Shown: positions 28,036 to 37,341 of the stretch, one piece after another
Numbering within the stretch: the first letter of the stretch is position 1
Layout: every line of letters begins with the position of its first letter
NCBI RefSeq assembly: GCF_002261335.1
Contig: NZ_NEVL01000005.1
Span: 62,001 to 126,000, forward strand
From: Bordetella genomosp. 1
GTDB taxonomy: Bacteria; Pseudomonadota; Gammaproteobacteria; Burkholderiales; Burkholderiaceae_B
Length of the DNA: 64,000 nt
Direction of reading: 5' to 3'
The notes under the pieces: model-generated
The model's database searches: none
The model's input: only the letters and a program-made list of their open reading frames with translations
What the model was told of the DNA's origin: nothing
Translations under genes and position numbers: made by a program

Positions 28036-28281
28036 CGCGGCCGGGAGCGGCGCGCCACGCACCGGCGCGGCGGAAGAAATCAACGGGGCAAAGCGGCTCG
28101 AAACGGACAAATCGCAGCAGGTTCCAGGTGACGGACCCCGAAAGGGTACCAAGAAATCGATCCGTCATTACGACAAGGAGTCGCAGTTTTGCCGGCTTTG
28201 TTGCAGCCGGCCATCGCGGGCGCGCCGGCCGCGCCGCCGCGCGCCCCTCGTGCCCGGGCCGCCCTGCCCCGGCCCGCGCAC

Positions 28282-28314
28282 AAAAAAAACGGCGCGGACA
28301 CAGCGTCCGCGCCG
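28282..28314 (-). terminator. Terminator of the PAS chemoreceptor gene
   Basis: Perfect ten-base stem (28290-28299 with 28305-28314) and five-base loop, followed on the minus strand by a run of eight T. It lies about 43 bases after the stop of the chemoreceptor gene. Confidence 0.88.
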
Positions 28315-28356
28315 ACCGTGCCCCCGCACGGAACAACGGTGAAAACCAAAAACGAT

Positions 28357-29739
28357 TCAGCGCGCCGCCACCCGCTGCGGCAGGTGCAGCACCACCGCCG
28401 ACGGGCCGCGCGCAGGCGGCGCCGCGACCATGTCGCTGTGGGTCAGGTCATCGGTGACCTCGCCGAGCGTGGCGGATTGTTCGAGCGAGACGTCCACCAC
28501 CGCGGCCATGATCTCGGTGACCCGGTGCGACGAGCTCACGATCTCTTCCATGGTCGCGCCGGCCGATTGCACCAGGGTGGCGCCCTGCTCGATCTGCTGC
28601 ACCGACGCGGTGATGAGCGACTTGATCTCCTTGGCGGCCGCGGCGCTGCTCTGCGCCAGGTTGCGCACCTCGGCGGCGACCACCGCGAAGCCGCGCCCAT
28701 GGGCGCCGGCGCGCGCGGCCTCGACCGCGGCGTTGAGCGCCAGGATGTTGGTCTGGAAGGCGATGCCGTCCATCACGCCGATGATTTCCGAGATCTTGCG
28801 CGAGCTCGTCGTGATGGCGCCCATGGTGCGCACCACGTTGTCGACCGTGCGCCCGCCCTCCTCCGCGACCCGGCAGGCGGCCTGGGCCAGCTCGTTGGCC
28901 TGGGTGGCGCGGTCGGCGTTCTCGGTCAGGCCCGCCACGGCGCGCCGCAGGGTCTGCGCGGCCGTGAAGCGGCGCGTGATGTCGGTGGCGTATTTCACGA
29001 CCTTGAACGGCCGCCCCTCCGGATCCAGGATCGGGTTGTAGCTGGCCTCGATCCAGACCTGGCGCCCGCCCTTGCCGATGCGCAGGTACTGCCCGGTGTC
29101 GTGCCGGCCCTCGCCGAGCCGGCGCCAGAAGTCCGCATAGGCTGCACTGCGCCGTTCCTCGGGCTGCACGAACATGCTGTGGTGCTGGCCCACGATCTCG
29201 TCGAGGCGATAGCCCAAGGCCCCGAGAAACAGATCGTTGGCGTCGAGGATGGTGCCGTCGAGGTCGAACTCGATCACGGCCTGCACCTGTTCGATCGCGG
29301 CCATCTTGCCTTCGAGGTCGGCGTTGCGGGCCTGCTGCGCGGTGATGTCGGTGGCGTACTTGACCACCTTCCACGGCCGGCCGTGCGCGTCGTTGATCGG
29401 GTTGTAGCTGGCCTGCAGCCACACCTCTTCGCCGCTCTTGGTATAGCGCTTGTAGCGCCCGGCGTCGTGATTGCCGAGCGAGAGCCCGCGCCAGAACTCG
29501 GCATATTCCGGCGAATCGCTTTCGAGCGGGTCGACGAACATGCGGTGATGACGGCCCTGGACCTCGTCGAGGCGATAACCGAACACGTCCAGGAAATTCT
29601 GGTTCGCCATCAGCACATGGCCCTGCAGATCGAATTCGATAACTGCCTGGACTTTATGCAACGCATTGATCTGGCCAATCAGATCCATGCGCTTTTCGCG
29701 CCCGAGATCAAACAGACTGCCTAGTGAAAAGTGTTGCAT
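28357..29739 (-). CDS. Soluble chemoreceptor with two PAS domains
   Basis: A 460-residue methyl-accepting chemotaxis-type protein with no membrane helix. Two very similar PAS-PAC units (about residues 28-140 and 150-262; each contains VIEFDL, a GYRLDE segment and ends VVKYATDIT) suggest an internal duplication. The signalling domain follows, with the invariant hairpin tip GIAFQTNILALNAAVEAARA at about residues 330-350. A cytoplasmic receptor of this type usually senses redox state or a small ligand in the PAS domains, like Aer; which cofactor binds is unknown. The start is supported by GGGAGA ahead of the ATG. No other chemotaxis gene is in the window. Confidence 0.9.
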   Translation of the reverse strand: MQHFSLGSLFDLGREKRMDLIGQINALHKVQAVIEFDLQGHVLMANQNFLDVFGYRLDEVQGRHHRMFVDPLESDSPEYAEFWRGLSLGNHDAGRYKRYTKSGEEVWLQASYNPINDAHGRPWKVVKYATDITAQQARNADLEGKMAAIEQVQAVIEFDLDGTILDANDLFLGALGYRLDEIVGQHHSMFVQPEERRSAAYADFWRRLGEGRHDTGQYLRIGKGGRQVWIEASYNPILDPEGRPFKVVKYATDITRRFTAAQTLRRAVAGLTENADRATQANELAQAACRVAEEGGRTVDNVVRTMGAITTSSRKISEIIGVMDGIAFQTNILALNAAVEAARAGAHGRGFAVVAAEVRNLAQSSAAAAKEIKSLITASVQQIEQGATLVQSAGATMEEIVSSSHRVTEIMAAVVDVSLEQSATLGEVTDDLTHSDMVAAPPARGPSAVVLHLPQRVAAR

Positions 29740-30238
29740 CGTATTCTCCCGTACCTGGAATGTCCGCACCAGCGGATTACGCAAGGCAATAGGCTGGTTA
29801 CGCCGGCGCCCACCGCCGACGGCCACTTTCGCGTGCAACCCTGGTCCCGAGGGCGCCTGCGGGCGCCTCTGTTTTGCTACGCTTGCTGCGGCTGGGAGCC
29901 GGGTCGTTCTTTCCACTGAATCGGCGCGCACGGGCGCGCGGCAATGTCGCGCCCGGGATATTGCGTGCCGATTAATACGCGCAATTTACGGCGCCCGACT
30001 AAAACAACTTTATTGGGGAAAACGCCGAGAGAGCATTATTTTTTGCGCACTGCAAAACCGCAGGAATAATGACACGCGGCAACTATCGTTGCGCATACAT
30101 CGGCAAAGAAATATTCCGCAATAATGGGACGGCATATTGATTCGGCCCTGAGACGCCTATTTCATTATTGACGGGGACCTGACACCGCGCTGCGCGGGCG
30201 GAGGGCGTGGATATTTATTATTGATTCGCCGGCCGCGC
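29740..30238. other. AT-richer intergenic region between pirin and chemoreceptor genes
   Basis: About 500 bases without a supportable gene. The part from about 29,950 to 30,240 is clearly less GC-rich than the rest of the window, with short AT-rich words such as ATTATT and TTATTGATTCG occurring more than once. It must hold the chemoreceptor promoter, but I could not match a flagellar sigma-28 or a strong sigma-70 promoter. No tRNA or small RNA fold was recognised. Confidence 0.4.
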
Positions 30239-30266
30239 AAAAAAAACGGCGGGCTTTCGCCCGCCG
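30239..30266 (-). terminator. Terminator of the pirin gene
   Basis: Stem CGGCGGG (30247-30253) with CCCGCCG (30260-30266), six-base loop, followed on the minus strand by a run of eight T. It begins directly after the pirin stop codon. Confidence 0.87.
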
Positions 30267-30270
30267 CCGT

Positions 30271-31155
30271 TCAGTGCACGGCCTCGACCGTTTCCTGCAT
30301 CTGGCCGAAGCGGCCTTCGTTGAAGTCGCGCAGCGCCTCGACGATTTCCTGCTGGGTGTTCATCACGAACGGACCGTGACCGACGATGGGCTCGTCGATC
30401 GGCTCGCCGCTCAGGATCAGCACCAGCGCGTCGTTGTTGGCCTCGAGCTCGATGCCCTCGGCTTCCGGCGCCAGCACGGCCACCTGGGCATCGCGCAGCA
30501 CGTGCTCACGGTTCAGCAGCACCGTGCCGCGCAGCACCACGACCGCGGCATTGTGCCCCGCAGGCACCGGCAGGCGCGCCAGGCCGCCGGCGTTGAGCCG
30601 CGCATCCCACACGTTCACCGGGGTGAACGTGCGCGCCGCGCCGGCCGTGCCGTCGAGCTCGCCGGCGATCACGCGCACGCTGCCGGCATTGTCCGGCAGC
30701 GTCACGCGGGCGATCTGATCCGACGTGATGCTCTGGTAGCCCGGCACCGCACGCTTGTCGCGCGCCGGCAGGTTGACCCACAGCTGCACCATTTCGAGCG
30801 CGCCGCCGCGGCGGGTGAACTCGGGCGAGTGAAACTCTTCGTGCAGGATGCCGCTGGCCGCGGTCATCCATTGCACGTCGCCCGGGCCGATCGTGCCGCC
30901 CTCGCCGGTGGAGTCGCGATGCGCGACCTCACCGTCATAGACGATGGTGACGGTCTCGAAACCCCGGTGCGGATGCACGCCCACCCCGCGCGGCGCACCG
31001 CTCGGCTCGAAGCGGGCCGGCCCGGCATAATCGAGCAGCAGGAACGGGCTGAGCTGGCGGCCCAGGGTTTGATACGAAAACAGCGAGCGCACCGGAAAAC
31101 CGTCGCCCACCCAATGCGCACGCGGCGCGCTGAAGGTACCCAGTACTTTCTTCAT
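30271..31155 (-). CDS. Pirin-family cupin protein
   Basis: A 294-residue bicupin. The N-terminal cupin keeps the metal ligands in HPHRGFETVT and ILHEEFHSPE, so it should bind iron or another divalent metal. Some bacterial pirins have quercetin 2,3-dioxygenase activity, others act as redox-linked regulators; the sequence does not say which. CAGGAG seven bases before the ATG supports the start. Divergent from the unknown gene at 31342, with 186 bases between start codons. Confidence 0.9.
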   Translation of the reverse strand: MKKVLGTFSAPRAHWVGDGFPVRSLFSYQTLGRQLSPFLLLDYAGPARFEPSGAPRGVGVHPHRGFETVTIVYDGEVAHRDSTGEGGTIGPGDVQWMTAASGILHEEFHSPEFTRRGGALEMVQLWVNLPARDKRAVPGYQSITSDQIARVTLPDNAGSVRVIAGELDGTAGAARTFTPVNVWDARLNAGGLARLPVPAGHNAAVVVLRGTVLLNREHVLRDAQVAVLAPEAEGIELEANNDALVLILSGEPIDEPIVGHGPFVMNTQQEIVEALRDFNEGRFGQMQETVEAVH

Positions 31156-31341
31156 GATTTGGCTCCTGACCGCGCTTGGCGGTTCGGTTGGTTCATGAAG
31201 CTACGATACCGGCGCGACGATGCCTGCGGTAGACGGCAAAACTTGCCATCAGCGTCCTATCAATGAAACGAACTTCCCCACCCACCCGATGAAGGTTCCG
31301 TGGGGCTTTGTGTCTATGACGCCGCGTATTTTTGCGGCAAC

Positions 31342-32109
31342 ATGTCTGCACCTATGAACACACCCGCCTCCTCCCAGCCCCTGCGCGAAGGCTATTGGTA
31401 CGACAGCCTCGATCCCGACACACCGCTCGAACGCGACGGCGACCGCGTGCGCCGCGACCGCGCCGCACCGCCCTGGATCGTGGTCGACGAGCAGATCGCC
31501 AGCATCACGATCGGCAGCCGCTGGCCGGGCAGGCTCTGGCGCGTGCGCGTGGTCGAGCTGGGCGACATGTCCGGGCTGGTGGCCAATCCCGGCTACTGGC
31601 GCGCCCGCGAGATTGCGCTGCTCGAGCCCCTGCCGCTCGCCACGCTGTTCGGGCCGCACGGCCATGCCGTGATGGCGCTGCTGGCGCGCGTGGCCACGCT
31701 CACGCTGGCACAGGCCGAGGCGCTCGACGCCGCGCGGCACCCGGACGCCGAGGCCGCCTACAGCCGCGCCTGGGACCGCTGGATCAACCCGGAACCGGCC
31801 ACGCCGCCCGAAGACTGGTCGGGCACGCTGGCGCGCGCCGGCGGGCCGGGACACGCCCGTTCGCCGGTCCATTCGGGCTTTTCGTTGCTGCACGGCCTGC
31901 TCTGGAAACGCGCCGAGGCGCTCAGCGGCGCGGCCGCCGTGACGCGCATCGAAGAAGACGGCGAGGTCGAGGAACAGCTCGCCCCGCCCTGGTCGGGCGC
32001 CTGCTCGGCCCTGCTGCACGCGGCCATGGCCCAGGGCGCGCCCGAGGTCGTCGCGGCGGCCGACGTGGCCGTCCTCATGCAGGCCGGCACGCGCGTCTTC
32101 GGCGGCTGA
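31342..32109 (+). CDS. Conserved-looking protein of unknown function
   Basis: A 255-residue protein I do not recognise. It has no signal peptide or membrane helix. The N-terminal 90 residues (REGYWYDSLDPDTPLERDGD, later WRVRVVELGDMSGLVANP) look like a compact beta-rich domain, and the rest is alanine-rich and helical. Codon use resembles the neighbours, so there is no sign of recent transfer. An ATG four codons further in (31354) is also possible. No operon partner: pirin is divergent and the DUF2325 gene is convergent. Confidence 0.7.
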   Translation: MSAPMNTPASSQPLREGYWYDSLDPDTPLERDGDRVRRDRAAPPWIVVDEQIASITIGSRWPGRLWRVRVVELGDMSGLVANPGYWRAREIALLEPLPLATLFGPHGHAVMALLARVATLTLAQAEALDAARHPDAEAAYSRAWDRWINPEPATPPEDWSGTLARAGGPGHARSPVHSGFSLLHGLLWKRAEALSGAAAVTRIEEDGEVEEQLAPPWSGACSALLHAAMAQGAPEVVAAADVAVLMQAGTRVFGG

Positions 32110-32163
32110 TCCCACCGCACTCCGCCAGCGCGCTCGCGCGCGCCGCAGGCCTGCCGCCCCGCC

Positions 32164-32916
32164 CTATTCGGTTTCGACCCGCGCGCCGCGATGCAGGTGC
32201 ACGACCTGGCTCACGCCATCGAGCGCGGCCGGCGCGTCGACCAGCAGGCATTGCTTGTTGTGGCGCTTGCAGTGGTCCTGTACGCGCCAGAAGGCGCCAT
32301 GGCTGACGCAGCCGGTCTGGCAGATCACCAGATCGGCGGCGCCCAGTTGCGCCTCCAGCGCCGCGTTCGCCGTGTCCTGCGTGACAGGCCCGGTCGCATC
32401 ACCCAGCGCCGCGCCGTCGATGGCGAGAAAGCGCGCGCCGGTCATCTCGACCAGCGTGCGCGCCAGCGTGGTGGTGGCATCCTCGCGGCCGATGCACAGC
32501 ACGGCCCGGCCCGCCGCGCCGGCACGGCCGGGCGCCGCTTCCGGTCCTGATGCGGGCGCGGGCACGGGCGCGGGCACGGGCGTGTGCACCGGCGCGGGCG
32601 GCATCGGGCCCTGGCGCGCGCGCAGCAGCGATTGCACCCGGCCGGCCAGGTGTTCGACCTGGCGTGCCAGCGTCACACGGCGGGCCAGGCCCGGCACGGC
32701 GGCTTCGAGCGCCTGGCGCTCTTCGCCAGCCCAGGCCAGGCGGGTATCGCGGATGATCAGTTCGGCGCGCAACTGCATGGCCTCGGCCTGCAGCGCATCG
32801 ATGCGGCACGCCTGCTCGCGCCGCATGGCCGAGCAGCGCGCCTGGGCGCGGCCATAGCTGGCCAGCAGCGCGGCGTGCTCGCGCTTGAGTTGGTGGTGAT
32901 CGTCGGCGTTCGACAT
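32164..32916 (-). CDS. DUF2325-domain protein with coiled-coil N-terminus
   Basis: A 250-residue cytoplasmic protein. Residues about 5-100 are Arg/Ala/Leu-rich helix likely to form a coiled coil, a Pro/Ala linker of about 30 residues follows, and the C-terminal 105 residues are a DUF2325 domain (VLCIGREDATTTLARTL, then ADLVICQTGCVSHGAFW and HCKRHNKQCLLVDAP). The function of DUF2325 is unknown; the conserved Cys and His residues could bind metal. A Fur-like sequence about 165 bases upstream suggests an iron link. Confidence 0.78.
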   Translation of the reverse strand: MSNADDHHQLKREHAALLASYGRAQARCSAMRREQACRIDALQAEAMQLRAELIIRDTRLAWAGEERQALEAAVPGLARRVTLARQVEHLAGRVQSLLRARQGPMPPAPVHTPVPAPVPAPASGPEAAPGRAGAAGRAVLCIGREDATTTLARTLVEMTGARFLAIDGAALGDATGPVTQDTANAALEAQLGAADLVICQTGCVSHGAFWRVQDHCKRHNKQCLLVDAPAALDGVSQVVHLHRGARVETE

Positions 32917-33077
32917 GGCGGATCTCCGGAACGGAACAGCGATGCCTCGTGGAGGCACCCCGGGGCGCACGGCGATCGCGGCGGCGCGAGGCCGCCTCGT
33001 TGGCGTTGAACGACCGGCGCGGCCGGCCCGCGGCGCGCCGTGCGGCGCCGCCCGCAACGGGTGCGGAGCGCCATTAT

Positions 33078-33094
33078 AGATGCGAATGATTGTT
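33078..33094. promoter_or_regulatory. Fur-box-like sequence upstream of the DUF2325 gene
   Basis: AGATGCGAATGATTGTT matches 10 of 17 positions of the Fur core TAATGATAATCATTATC and stands out as AT-rich in a GC-rich gap. The same ATGCGAA start is found in the candidate box upstream of the FecI-type sigma factor (56586-56602). Confidence 0.4.
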
Positions 33095-33140
33095 ATTACA
33101 AAACAACGCACGGAGCGAAGCGCGGCCGTCACGCGCGGGC

Positions 33141-33170
33141 AAAAAAAATCGGCACCCGAGGGTGCCGATT
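33141..33170 (-). terminator. Terminator of the cyo operon
   Basis: Perfect ten-base stem AATCGGCACC (33147-33156) with GGTGCCGATT (33161-33170), four-base loop, then a run of T on the minus strand. It lies 20 bases past the cyoD stop. Confidence 0.92.
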
Positions 33171-33190
33171 CTTCGATGCGCCTGCCCGGC

Positions 33191-33544
33191 TTACATGGGC
33201 ATGGGATGCATCATGTTTGCGTTCATGTTGTGCAGCACCCAGATGGAGCCGCCCACGATGATGCCGATGATCATCACGGTGAACAGGAAGGTGCTGAGGT
33301 TGTCGCGATCGCCGCCCGGCTTGGTGCCCATGTGCATGAAGAACACCAGCTGCACCAGCAGCTGCGCCACGCACAGCACCAGGATACCGATCAGGGCGAC
33401 CGGACGGCTGAAGCTGCCATCCATCACCAGGTAGAACGCCAGCAGCGTCAGGATGATCGACAGCACGAAGCCGACGATGTACGACTTCAGGCTGCCGTGG
33501 CTCATTGCGTGGCCGTGTTCGGCCGCAACGTCATGACTCGACAT
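33191..33544 (-). CDS. cyoD: Cytochrome bo quinol oxidase subunit IV
   Basis: A 117-residue membrane protein with three helices, near the usual CyoD length (109 in E. coli). HGSLKSYIVGFVLSIILTLL and LVQLVFFMHM are family signatures. Its ATG shares one base with the cyoC stop (TAATG). It is thought to assist assembly of the CuB site in subunit I. The operon ends here: no cyoE (haem O synthase) gene follows, so haem O must be made by an enzyme encoded elsewhere. Confidence 0.94.
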   Translation of the reverse strand: MSSHDVAAEHGHAMSHGSLKSYIVGFVLSIILTLLAFYLVMDGSFSRPVALIGILVLCVAQLLVQLVFFMHMGTKPGGDRDNLSTFLFTVMIIGIIVGGSIWVLHNMNANMMHPMPM

Positions 33545-34161
33545 TACAGGGCCCCCATCAGGTAGACGAAAGTGAAAACGCAGATCCACACGATGTCCAG
33601 GAAGTGCCAGAACAGGCTCAGGCACGCCAGACGACGCTTGTTGATCGAATCCAGGCCGTAGCGACGGACCATGTCGATCATGACCAGGATCCAGATCAGG
33701 CCGCCCGTGACGTGCAGGCCGTGGGTGCCGATCAGCGTGAAGAACGCCGACAGGTAGGCGCTGCGGCCGGGGCCGGCGTCCATGTGGATCAGGTGATGGA
33801 ATTCATAGATTTCCATCGCGATGAAGCCTGCGCCGAGCAGGAACGTGACCCACAGCCAGGCCATGACCTTGCCGCGGTTGCCCGCGTACAGGTTGAGCAT
33901 GGCCACGCCGAAGGTGAAGCTCGAGATCAGCAGCAGCATGGTCTCGACCAGCACGAACGACAGGTCGAACAGGTCACGCCCGTGCGGGCCACCGGCGGTG
34001 GCGTTGGACAGCACGGCGAAGGTGGCGAACAGGACCGAGAAGATCAGCAGGTCGCTCATCAGATAGACCCAGAAACCGAATACGGTCTTGGATCCATCGT
34101 CGTGGTGCTCATGACCGTGGTCGTGGGCACCGTGGGAGTGAGTGGCAACAGCGTGAGTCAT
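33544..34161 (-). CDS. cyoC: Cytochrome bo quinol oxidase subunit III
   Basis: A 205-residue membrane protein with five helices (204 in E. coli). The N-terminus is a His-rich stretch (about ten His in the first 21 residues), then [21 protein letters not shown]; later [13 protein letters not shown] and [16 protein letters not shown] are conserved in the family. It starts six bases downstream of the cyoB stop. Subunit III of the proton-pumping terminal oxidase. Confidence 0.95.
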   Translation of the reverse strand: MTHAVATHSHGAHDHGHEHHDDGSKTVFGFWVYLMSDLLIFSVLFATFAVLSNATAGGPHGRDLFDLSFVLVETMLLLISSFTFGVAMLNLYAGNRGKVMAWLWVTFLLGAGFIAMEIYEFHHLIHMDAGPGRSAYLSAFFTLIGTHGLHVTGGLIWILVMIDMVRRYGLDSINKRRLACLSLFWHFLDIVWICVFTFVYLMGAL

Positions 34162-34167
34162 GATGGA

Positions 34168-36144
34168 TCAGGCGGCCTTTTGCATTGCGTTGAAGTGGGC
34201 GTTTTCGATCCGTTCGACCTCGGCGGCCGGGACCCAGTAGTCCACGTCGCGGTCATAGGCGCGGCGGATGAAGGAGCCGATCATGCCGACCAGGCCGACG
34301 ATGGCGAGCCACCAGATGTGCCAGATCAGCGCGAAGCCCATGACCAGGCTGAAGGCACCCATGAACACGCCGGCACCGGTGTTGCGCGGCATGTGGATGT
34401 CTTCGTACTTGGCCGGACGCTTGTAGGCGACGCCGTTTTCCTTGTCTTCCCAGTGCTGGTCGAGCGAGTCGATGTGCGGGACGACAGCGAAGTTGTAGAA
34501 CGGAGCGGGCGACGAGATCGACCATTCCAGGGTGCGGCCGTTCCAGGGGTCGCCGGTCAGGTCCACGTTCTTCTTGCGATCACGGATCGAGACGACGATC
34601 TGCATCAGGAAGAACCAGATGCCCAGGGCGATGAAGACCGCGCCGACCAGGGCGACGATCAGGTACGGCTGCCATTCGGGGTTGTCGTAGTGGTTCAGAC
34701 GACGGGTCATGCCCTTGAAGCCGAGGATGTACAGCGGCATGAAGGCCAGGTAGAAACCGATGATCCAGCACCAGAACGAGTACTTGCCCAGCTTTTCGTT
34801 GAGCGTGAAGCCGAAGGCCTTGGGCCACCAGTACACGATCGCGGCGATACACCCGAACACCACGCCGCCGATGATGACGTTGTGGAAGTGAGCGATCAGG
34901 AACAGGCTGTTGTGCAGCACGAACGAGACGGCGGGGATGGCCATCAGCACGCCGGTCATGCCACCGATCACGAAGGTGATGATGAAGCCGAGCGTCCACA
35001 GCACCGGGGTCTTGAACAGCAGGCGGCCGCGGTACATCGTGAAGAGCCAGTTGAAGATCTTCACGCCGGTCGGCACGGAGATGATCATTGTGGCTATGCC
35101 GAAGAACGCGTTGACGTTGGCGCCGGCGCCCATGGTGAAGAAGTGGTGCAGCCAGACCAGGAACGAGAGCACGCCGATCGCAGCCGTTGCGTAGACCATC
35201 GACTTGTAGCCGAACAGGGTCTTGCGCGAGAACGTGGCCACGATTTCCGAGTACACGCCGAAGCAGGGCAGGATCAGGATGTAGACCTCGGGGTGACCCC
35301 AGATCCAGATCAGGTTCACGTACATCATGGCGTTGCCGCCACCGTCGTTCGTGAAGAAGTGCGTGCCGAGGTAGCGGTCGGCGGTCAGCAGCGCGAGCGT
35401 CGCGGCCAGCACCGGGAAGGCGGCCACGATCAGCACGTTGGTCACCAGGGCGGTCCAGGTGAACACGGGCATCTTCATCAGGCCCATGCCGGGCGCACGC
35501 ATGCGCAGGATGGTGACGACGAAGTTCACGCCCGACAGCGTGGTGCCGAGACCCGATATCTGCAGCGCCCAGATGTAGTAGTCCATCCCCACGCTCGGGC
35601 TGTAGTCCAGGCCCGACAGCGGCGGATAGGCCAGCCAGCCGGTCGCCGAGAATTCACCGACGAACAGCGACAGCATGATCAGGACCACGCCGGCGGCGAA
35701 CAGCCAGAAGCTCAGCGAGTTCAGGAACGGGAACGCCACGTCGCGCGCACCGATCTGGAGCGGCACGATCAGGTTCATCAGGCCCGTGATGAGGGGCATC
35801 GCCATGAAGAAGATCATGATGACGCCGTGGGCGGTGAAGATCTGGTCGTAGTGGTGCGGCGGCAGGAAGCCGGGGTTGTCGGCGGATGCAACAGCCAGTT
35901 GCGTGCGCATCATGATGGCATCGGCAAAGCCGCGCAGCAGCATGACGAGCGCGACCAGGATGTACATCACGCCAATTCGCTTGTGGTCTACCGTCGTGAG
36001 CCATTCGGTCCAGAGGTATTTCCATTTGCCCATGTAGGTGATCGCGCCGAAAAGGCCGATACCACCCAGCATAACGGCGGCCAGCGTAACCATGACGATA
36101 GGTTCATGGTACGGGATGGCCTCCAGTGAGAGTTTCCCAAACAT
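34168..36144 (-). CDS. cyoB: Cytochrome bo quinol oxidase subunit I
   Basis: A 658-residue haem-copper oxidase subunit (663 in E. coli) with about 15 helices. The haem and CuB ligands are visible: [14 protein letters not shown], the cross-linked His-Tyr motif [12 protein letters not shown], the His pair VWLHHFF, and [15 protein letters not shown]. It oxidises ubiquinol, reduces oxygen to water and pumps protons. The ATG at 36144 ([11 protein letters not shown]) is used; a TTG one codon upstream is possible. Starts three bases after the cyoA stop. Confidence 0.97.
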   Translation of the reverse strand: MFGKLSLEAIPYHEPIVMVTLAAVMLGGIGLFGAITYMGKWKYLWTEWLTTVDHKRIGVMYILVALVMLLRGFADAIMMRTQLAVASADNPGFLPPHHYDQIFTAHGVIMIFFMAMPLITGLMNLIVPLQIGARDVAFPFLNSLSFWLFAAGVVLIMLSLFVGEFSATGWLAYPPLSGLDYSPSVGMDYYIWALQISGLGTTLSGVNFVVTILRMRAPGMGLMKMPVFTWTALVTNVLIVAAFPVLAATLALLTADRYLGTHFFTNDGGGNAMMYVNLIWIWGHPEVYILILPCFGVYSEIVATFSRKTLFGYKSMVYATAAIGVLSFLVWLHHFFTMGAGANVNAFFGIATMIISVPTGVKIFNWLFTMYRGRLLFKTPVLWTLGFIITFVIGGMTGVLMAIPAVSFVLHNSLFLIAHFHNVIIGGVVFGCIAAIVYWWPKAFGFTLNEKLGKYSFWCWIIGFYLAFMPLYILGFKGMTRRLNHYDNPEWQPYLIVALVGAVFIALGIWFFLMQIVVSIRDRKKNVDLTGDPWNGRTLEWSISSPAPFYNFAVVPHIDSLDQHWEDKENGVAYKRPAKYEDIHMPRNTGAGVFMGAFSLVMGFALIWHIWWLAIVGLVGMIGSFIRRAYDRDVDYWVPAAEVERIENAHFNAMQKAA

Positions 36145-36147
36145 CAA

Positions 36148-37059
36148 TTACTCCGCAGCGGCGATCAGATTCTTAGACGTCGGCGTGCACGTGGCAGGGT
36201 CCAGGCCGGCGATCTTGCTCATTTGGTTGTGCACGACGTAATCGAACATGCCGGCAGGCGCGCTCGAGTACAGCGTGACCGGGTTCTTTTCGCTGGGCTT
36301 GGCCAGCGCGGCATACACGTCCGGGGTGAGCGGATTGTTCGATGCCCGGGCCTTCTGCACCCAGGCTTCGAAGTCCTGCTGGCTCGTGGCGTGGGCCTTG
36401 AAGCGCATGCCCGAGAAGCCGCCGCCGCTGTAGTTCGCCGACAGGCCGAAGTACGTACCGGCTTCGAAGGCGTTCAGGTGCAGCTTGGTTTCCATGCCGG
36501 CCATCGAATAGATCATGCTGCCGAGCTGGGGAATGAAGAAGGTGTTCATCACCGAGGCCGACGTGATGCGGAAGTTCACCGGCGTGTCGACCGGGAACGC
36601 GATCTCGTTGACGGTCGCGATGTTGTAGTCGGGGTAGATGAACAGCCACTTCCAGTCGAGCGACACCACTTCGATGGTGACCGGCTTGGCGTCGGAGACC
36701 AGCGGGCGGTAGGGATCGAGCTCGTGCGAAGACTTCCAGGTGAAGAAAGCCAGGATCGACACGATGATGATCGGCACCGTCCAGACCACGACTTCGATCT
36801 TGGTCGAGTGCGACCACTTCGGATCGTAGGTCGCCGAGGTGTTCGACGCGCGGTACTTCCACGCGAAGACCACCGTCATGATGATGACCGGCACGACGAC
36901 CAGCAGCATCAATCCGAGGGCGATGAGGATCAGGTTCCGTTCCTGGACGCCGATGTCTCCCTTGGGAGACAGGACTTCCATCGAACAGCCGCCGAGCAGC
37001 AGCAGAAGAGCGCCTACGCCTACGGCGCGCGCAAGATTCGCAAGGTGGGGGTGTTTCAC
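36148..37059 (-). CDS. cyoA: Cytochrome bo quinol oxidase subunit II
   Basis: A 303-residue lipoprotein subunit: signal peptide with lipobox LGGC at about residues 22-25, two membrane helices, and a C-terminal periplasmic cupredoxin-like domain (SLDWKWLFIYPDYNIATVN, then GMETKLHLNAFEAGTYFGLS). The CuA-binding cysteines of cytochrome c oxidases are absent, as expected for a quinol oxidase. The start is a GTG (GTG AAA CAC) with AAGG six bases ahead. First gene of cyoABCD; 282 bases separate it from regA, and that gap holds two RegA-type sites. Confidence 0.95.
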   Translation of the reverse strand: MKHPHLANLARAVGVGALLLLLGGCSMEVLSPKGDIGVQERNLILIALGLMLLVVVPVIIMTVVFAWKYRASNTSATYDPKWSHSTKIEVVVWTVPIIIVSILAFFTWKSSHELDPYRPLVSDAKPVTIEVVSLDWKWLFIYPDYNIATVNEIAFPVDTPVNFRITSASVMNTFFIPQLGSMIYSMAGMETKLHLNAFEAGTYFGLSANYSGGGFSGMRFKAHATSQQDFEAWVQKARASNNPLTPDVYAALAKPSEKNPVTLYSSAPAGMFDYVVHNQMSKIAGLDPATCTPTSKNLIAAAE

Positions 37060-37153
37060 GTACAGCCTTGGAGATGGATGGAAAGAGGGGCATGCTGCCA
37101 GCGCAGCAAACCAGCAAACTTTGGAATCGTAGCCAGGGAGAGGAGGCCGCAGG

Positions 37154-37170
37154 TGCGACGGATCGTCGCA
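37154..37170. promoter_or_regulatory. RegA/PrrA-type binding site 1 upstream of cyoA
   Basis: TGCGACGGATCGTCGCA: the half-sites GCGAC and GTCGC separated by five bases fit the RegA/PrrA consensus GCGNC-N5-GNCGC exactly. It lies 95 bases upstream of the cyoA start codon. Confidence 0.65.
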
Positions 37171-37253
37171 CTGCATCATCGGCTGTCGCACCAGAACGGT
37201 GCATTTGGCGCATTGCGCCCTGCGTGGCAGGGGCGGGCGGCCCGGGCGGGGGT

Positions 37254-37268
37254 GCGTCAATATGTCGC
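37254..37268. promoter_or_regulatory. RegA/PrrA-type binding site 2 upstream of cyoA
   Basis: GCGTCAATATGTCGC again fits GCGNC-N5-GNCGC, and its centre AATAT resembles the AT-rich core of known RegA sites. It lies 195 bases upstream of cyoA and 74 bases past the regA stop codon. A single GTCGC half-site is also present near 37184. Confidence 0.65.
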
Positions 37269-37341
37269 ACCCTTCGAAACCGGCCGGTCGTTGCCCGGAT
37301 GCCGCAGCGGGCGACACGGCGGCCGGCCGGCCGCCAGGGGA

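Noticed and set aside
29666-30124. Plus-strand open frame of 152 codons in the same gap.
   Set aside because: It overlaps the start of the chemoreceptor gene, has no ribosome binding site and no domain-like sequence.
29740-30238. Flagellar sigma-28 promoter or a tRNA in the AT-richer gap.
   Set aside because: No TAAA-N15-GCCGATAA match of acceptable quality and no cloverleaf was found by eye.
33505-36129. Long plus-strand open frame opposite cyoB and cyoC.
   Set aside because: The minus-strand oxidase genes are certain; the opposite translation is low-complexity and charged.
37154-37170. Rho-independent terminator of regA.
   Set aside because: The hairpin is short, has no T-run, and its half-sites fit the RegA binding pattern much better.
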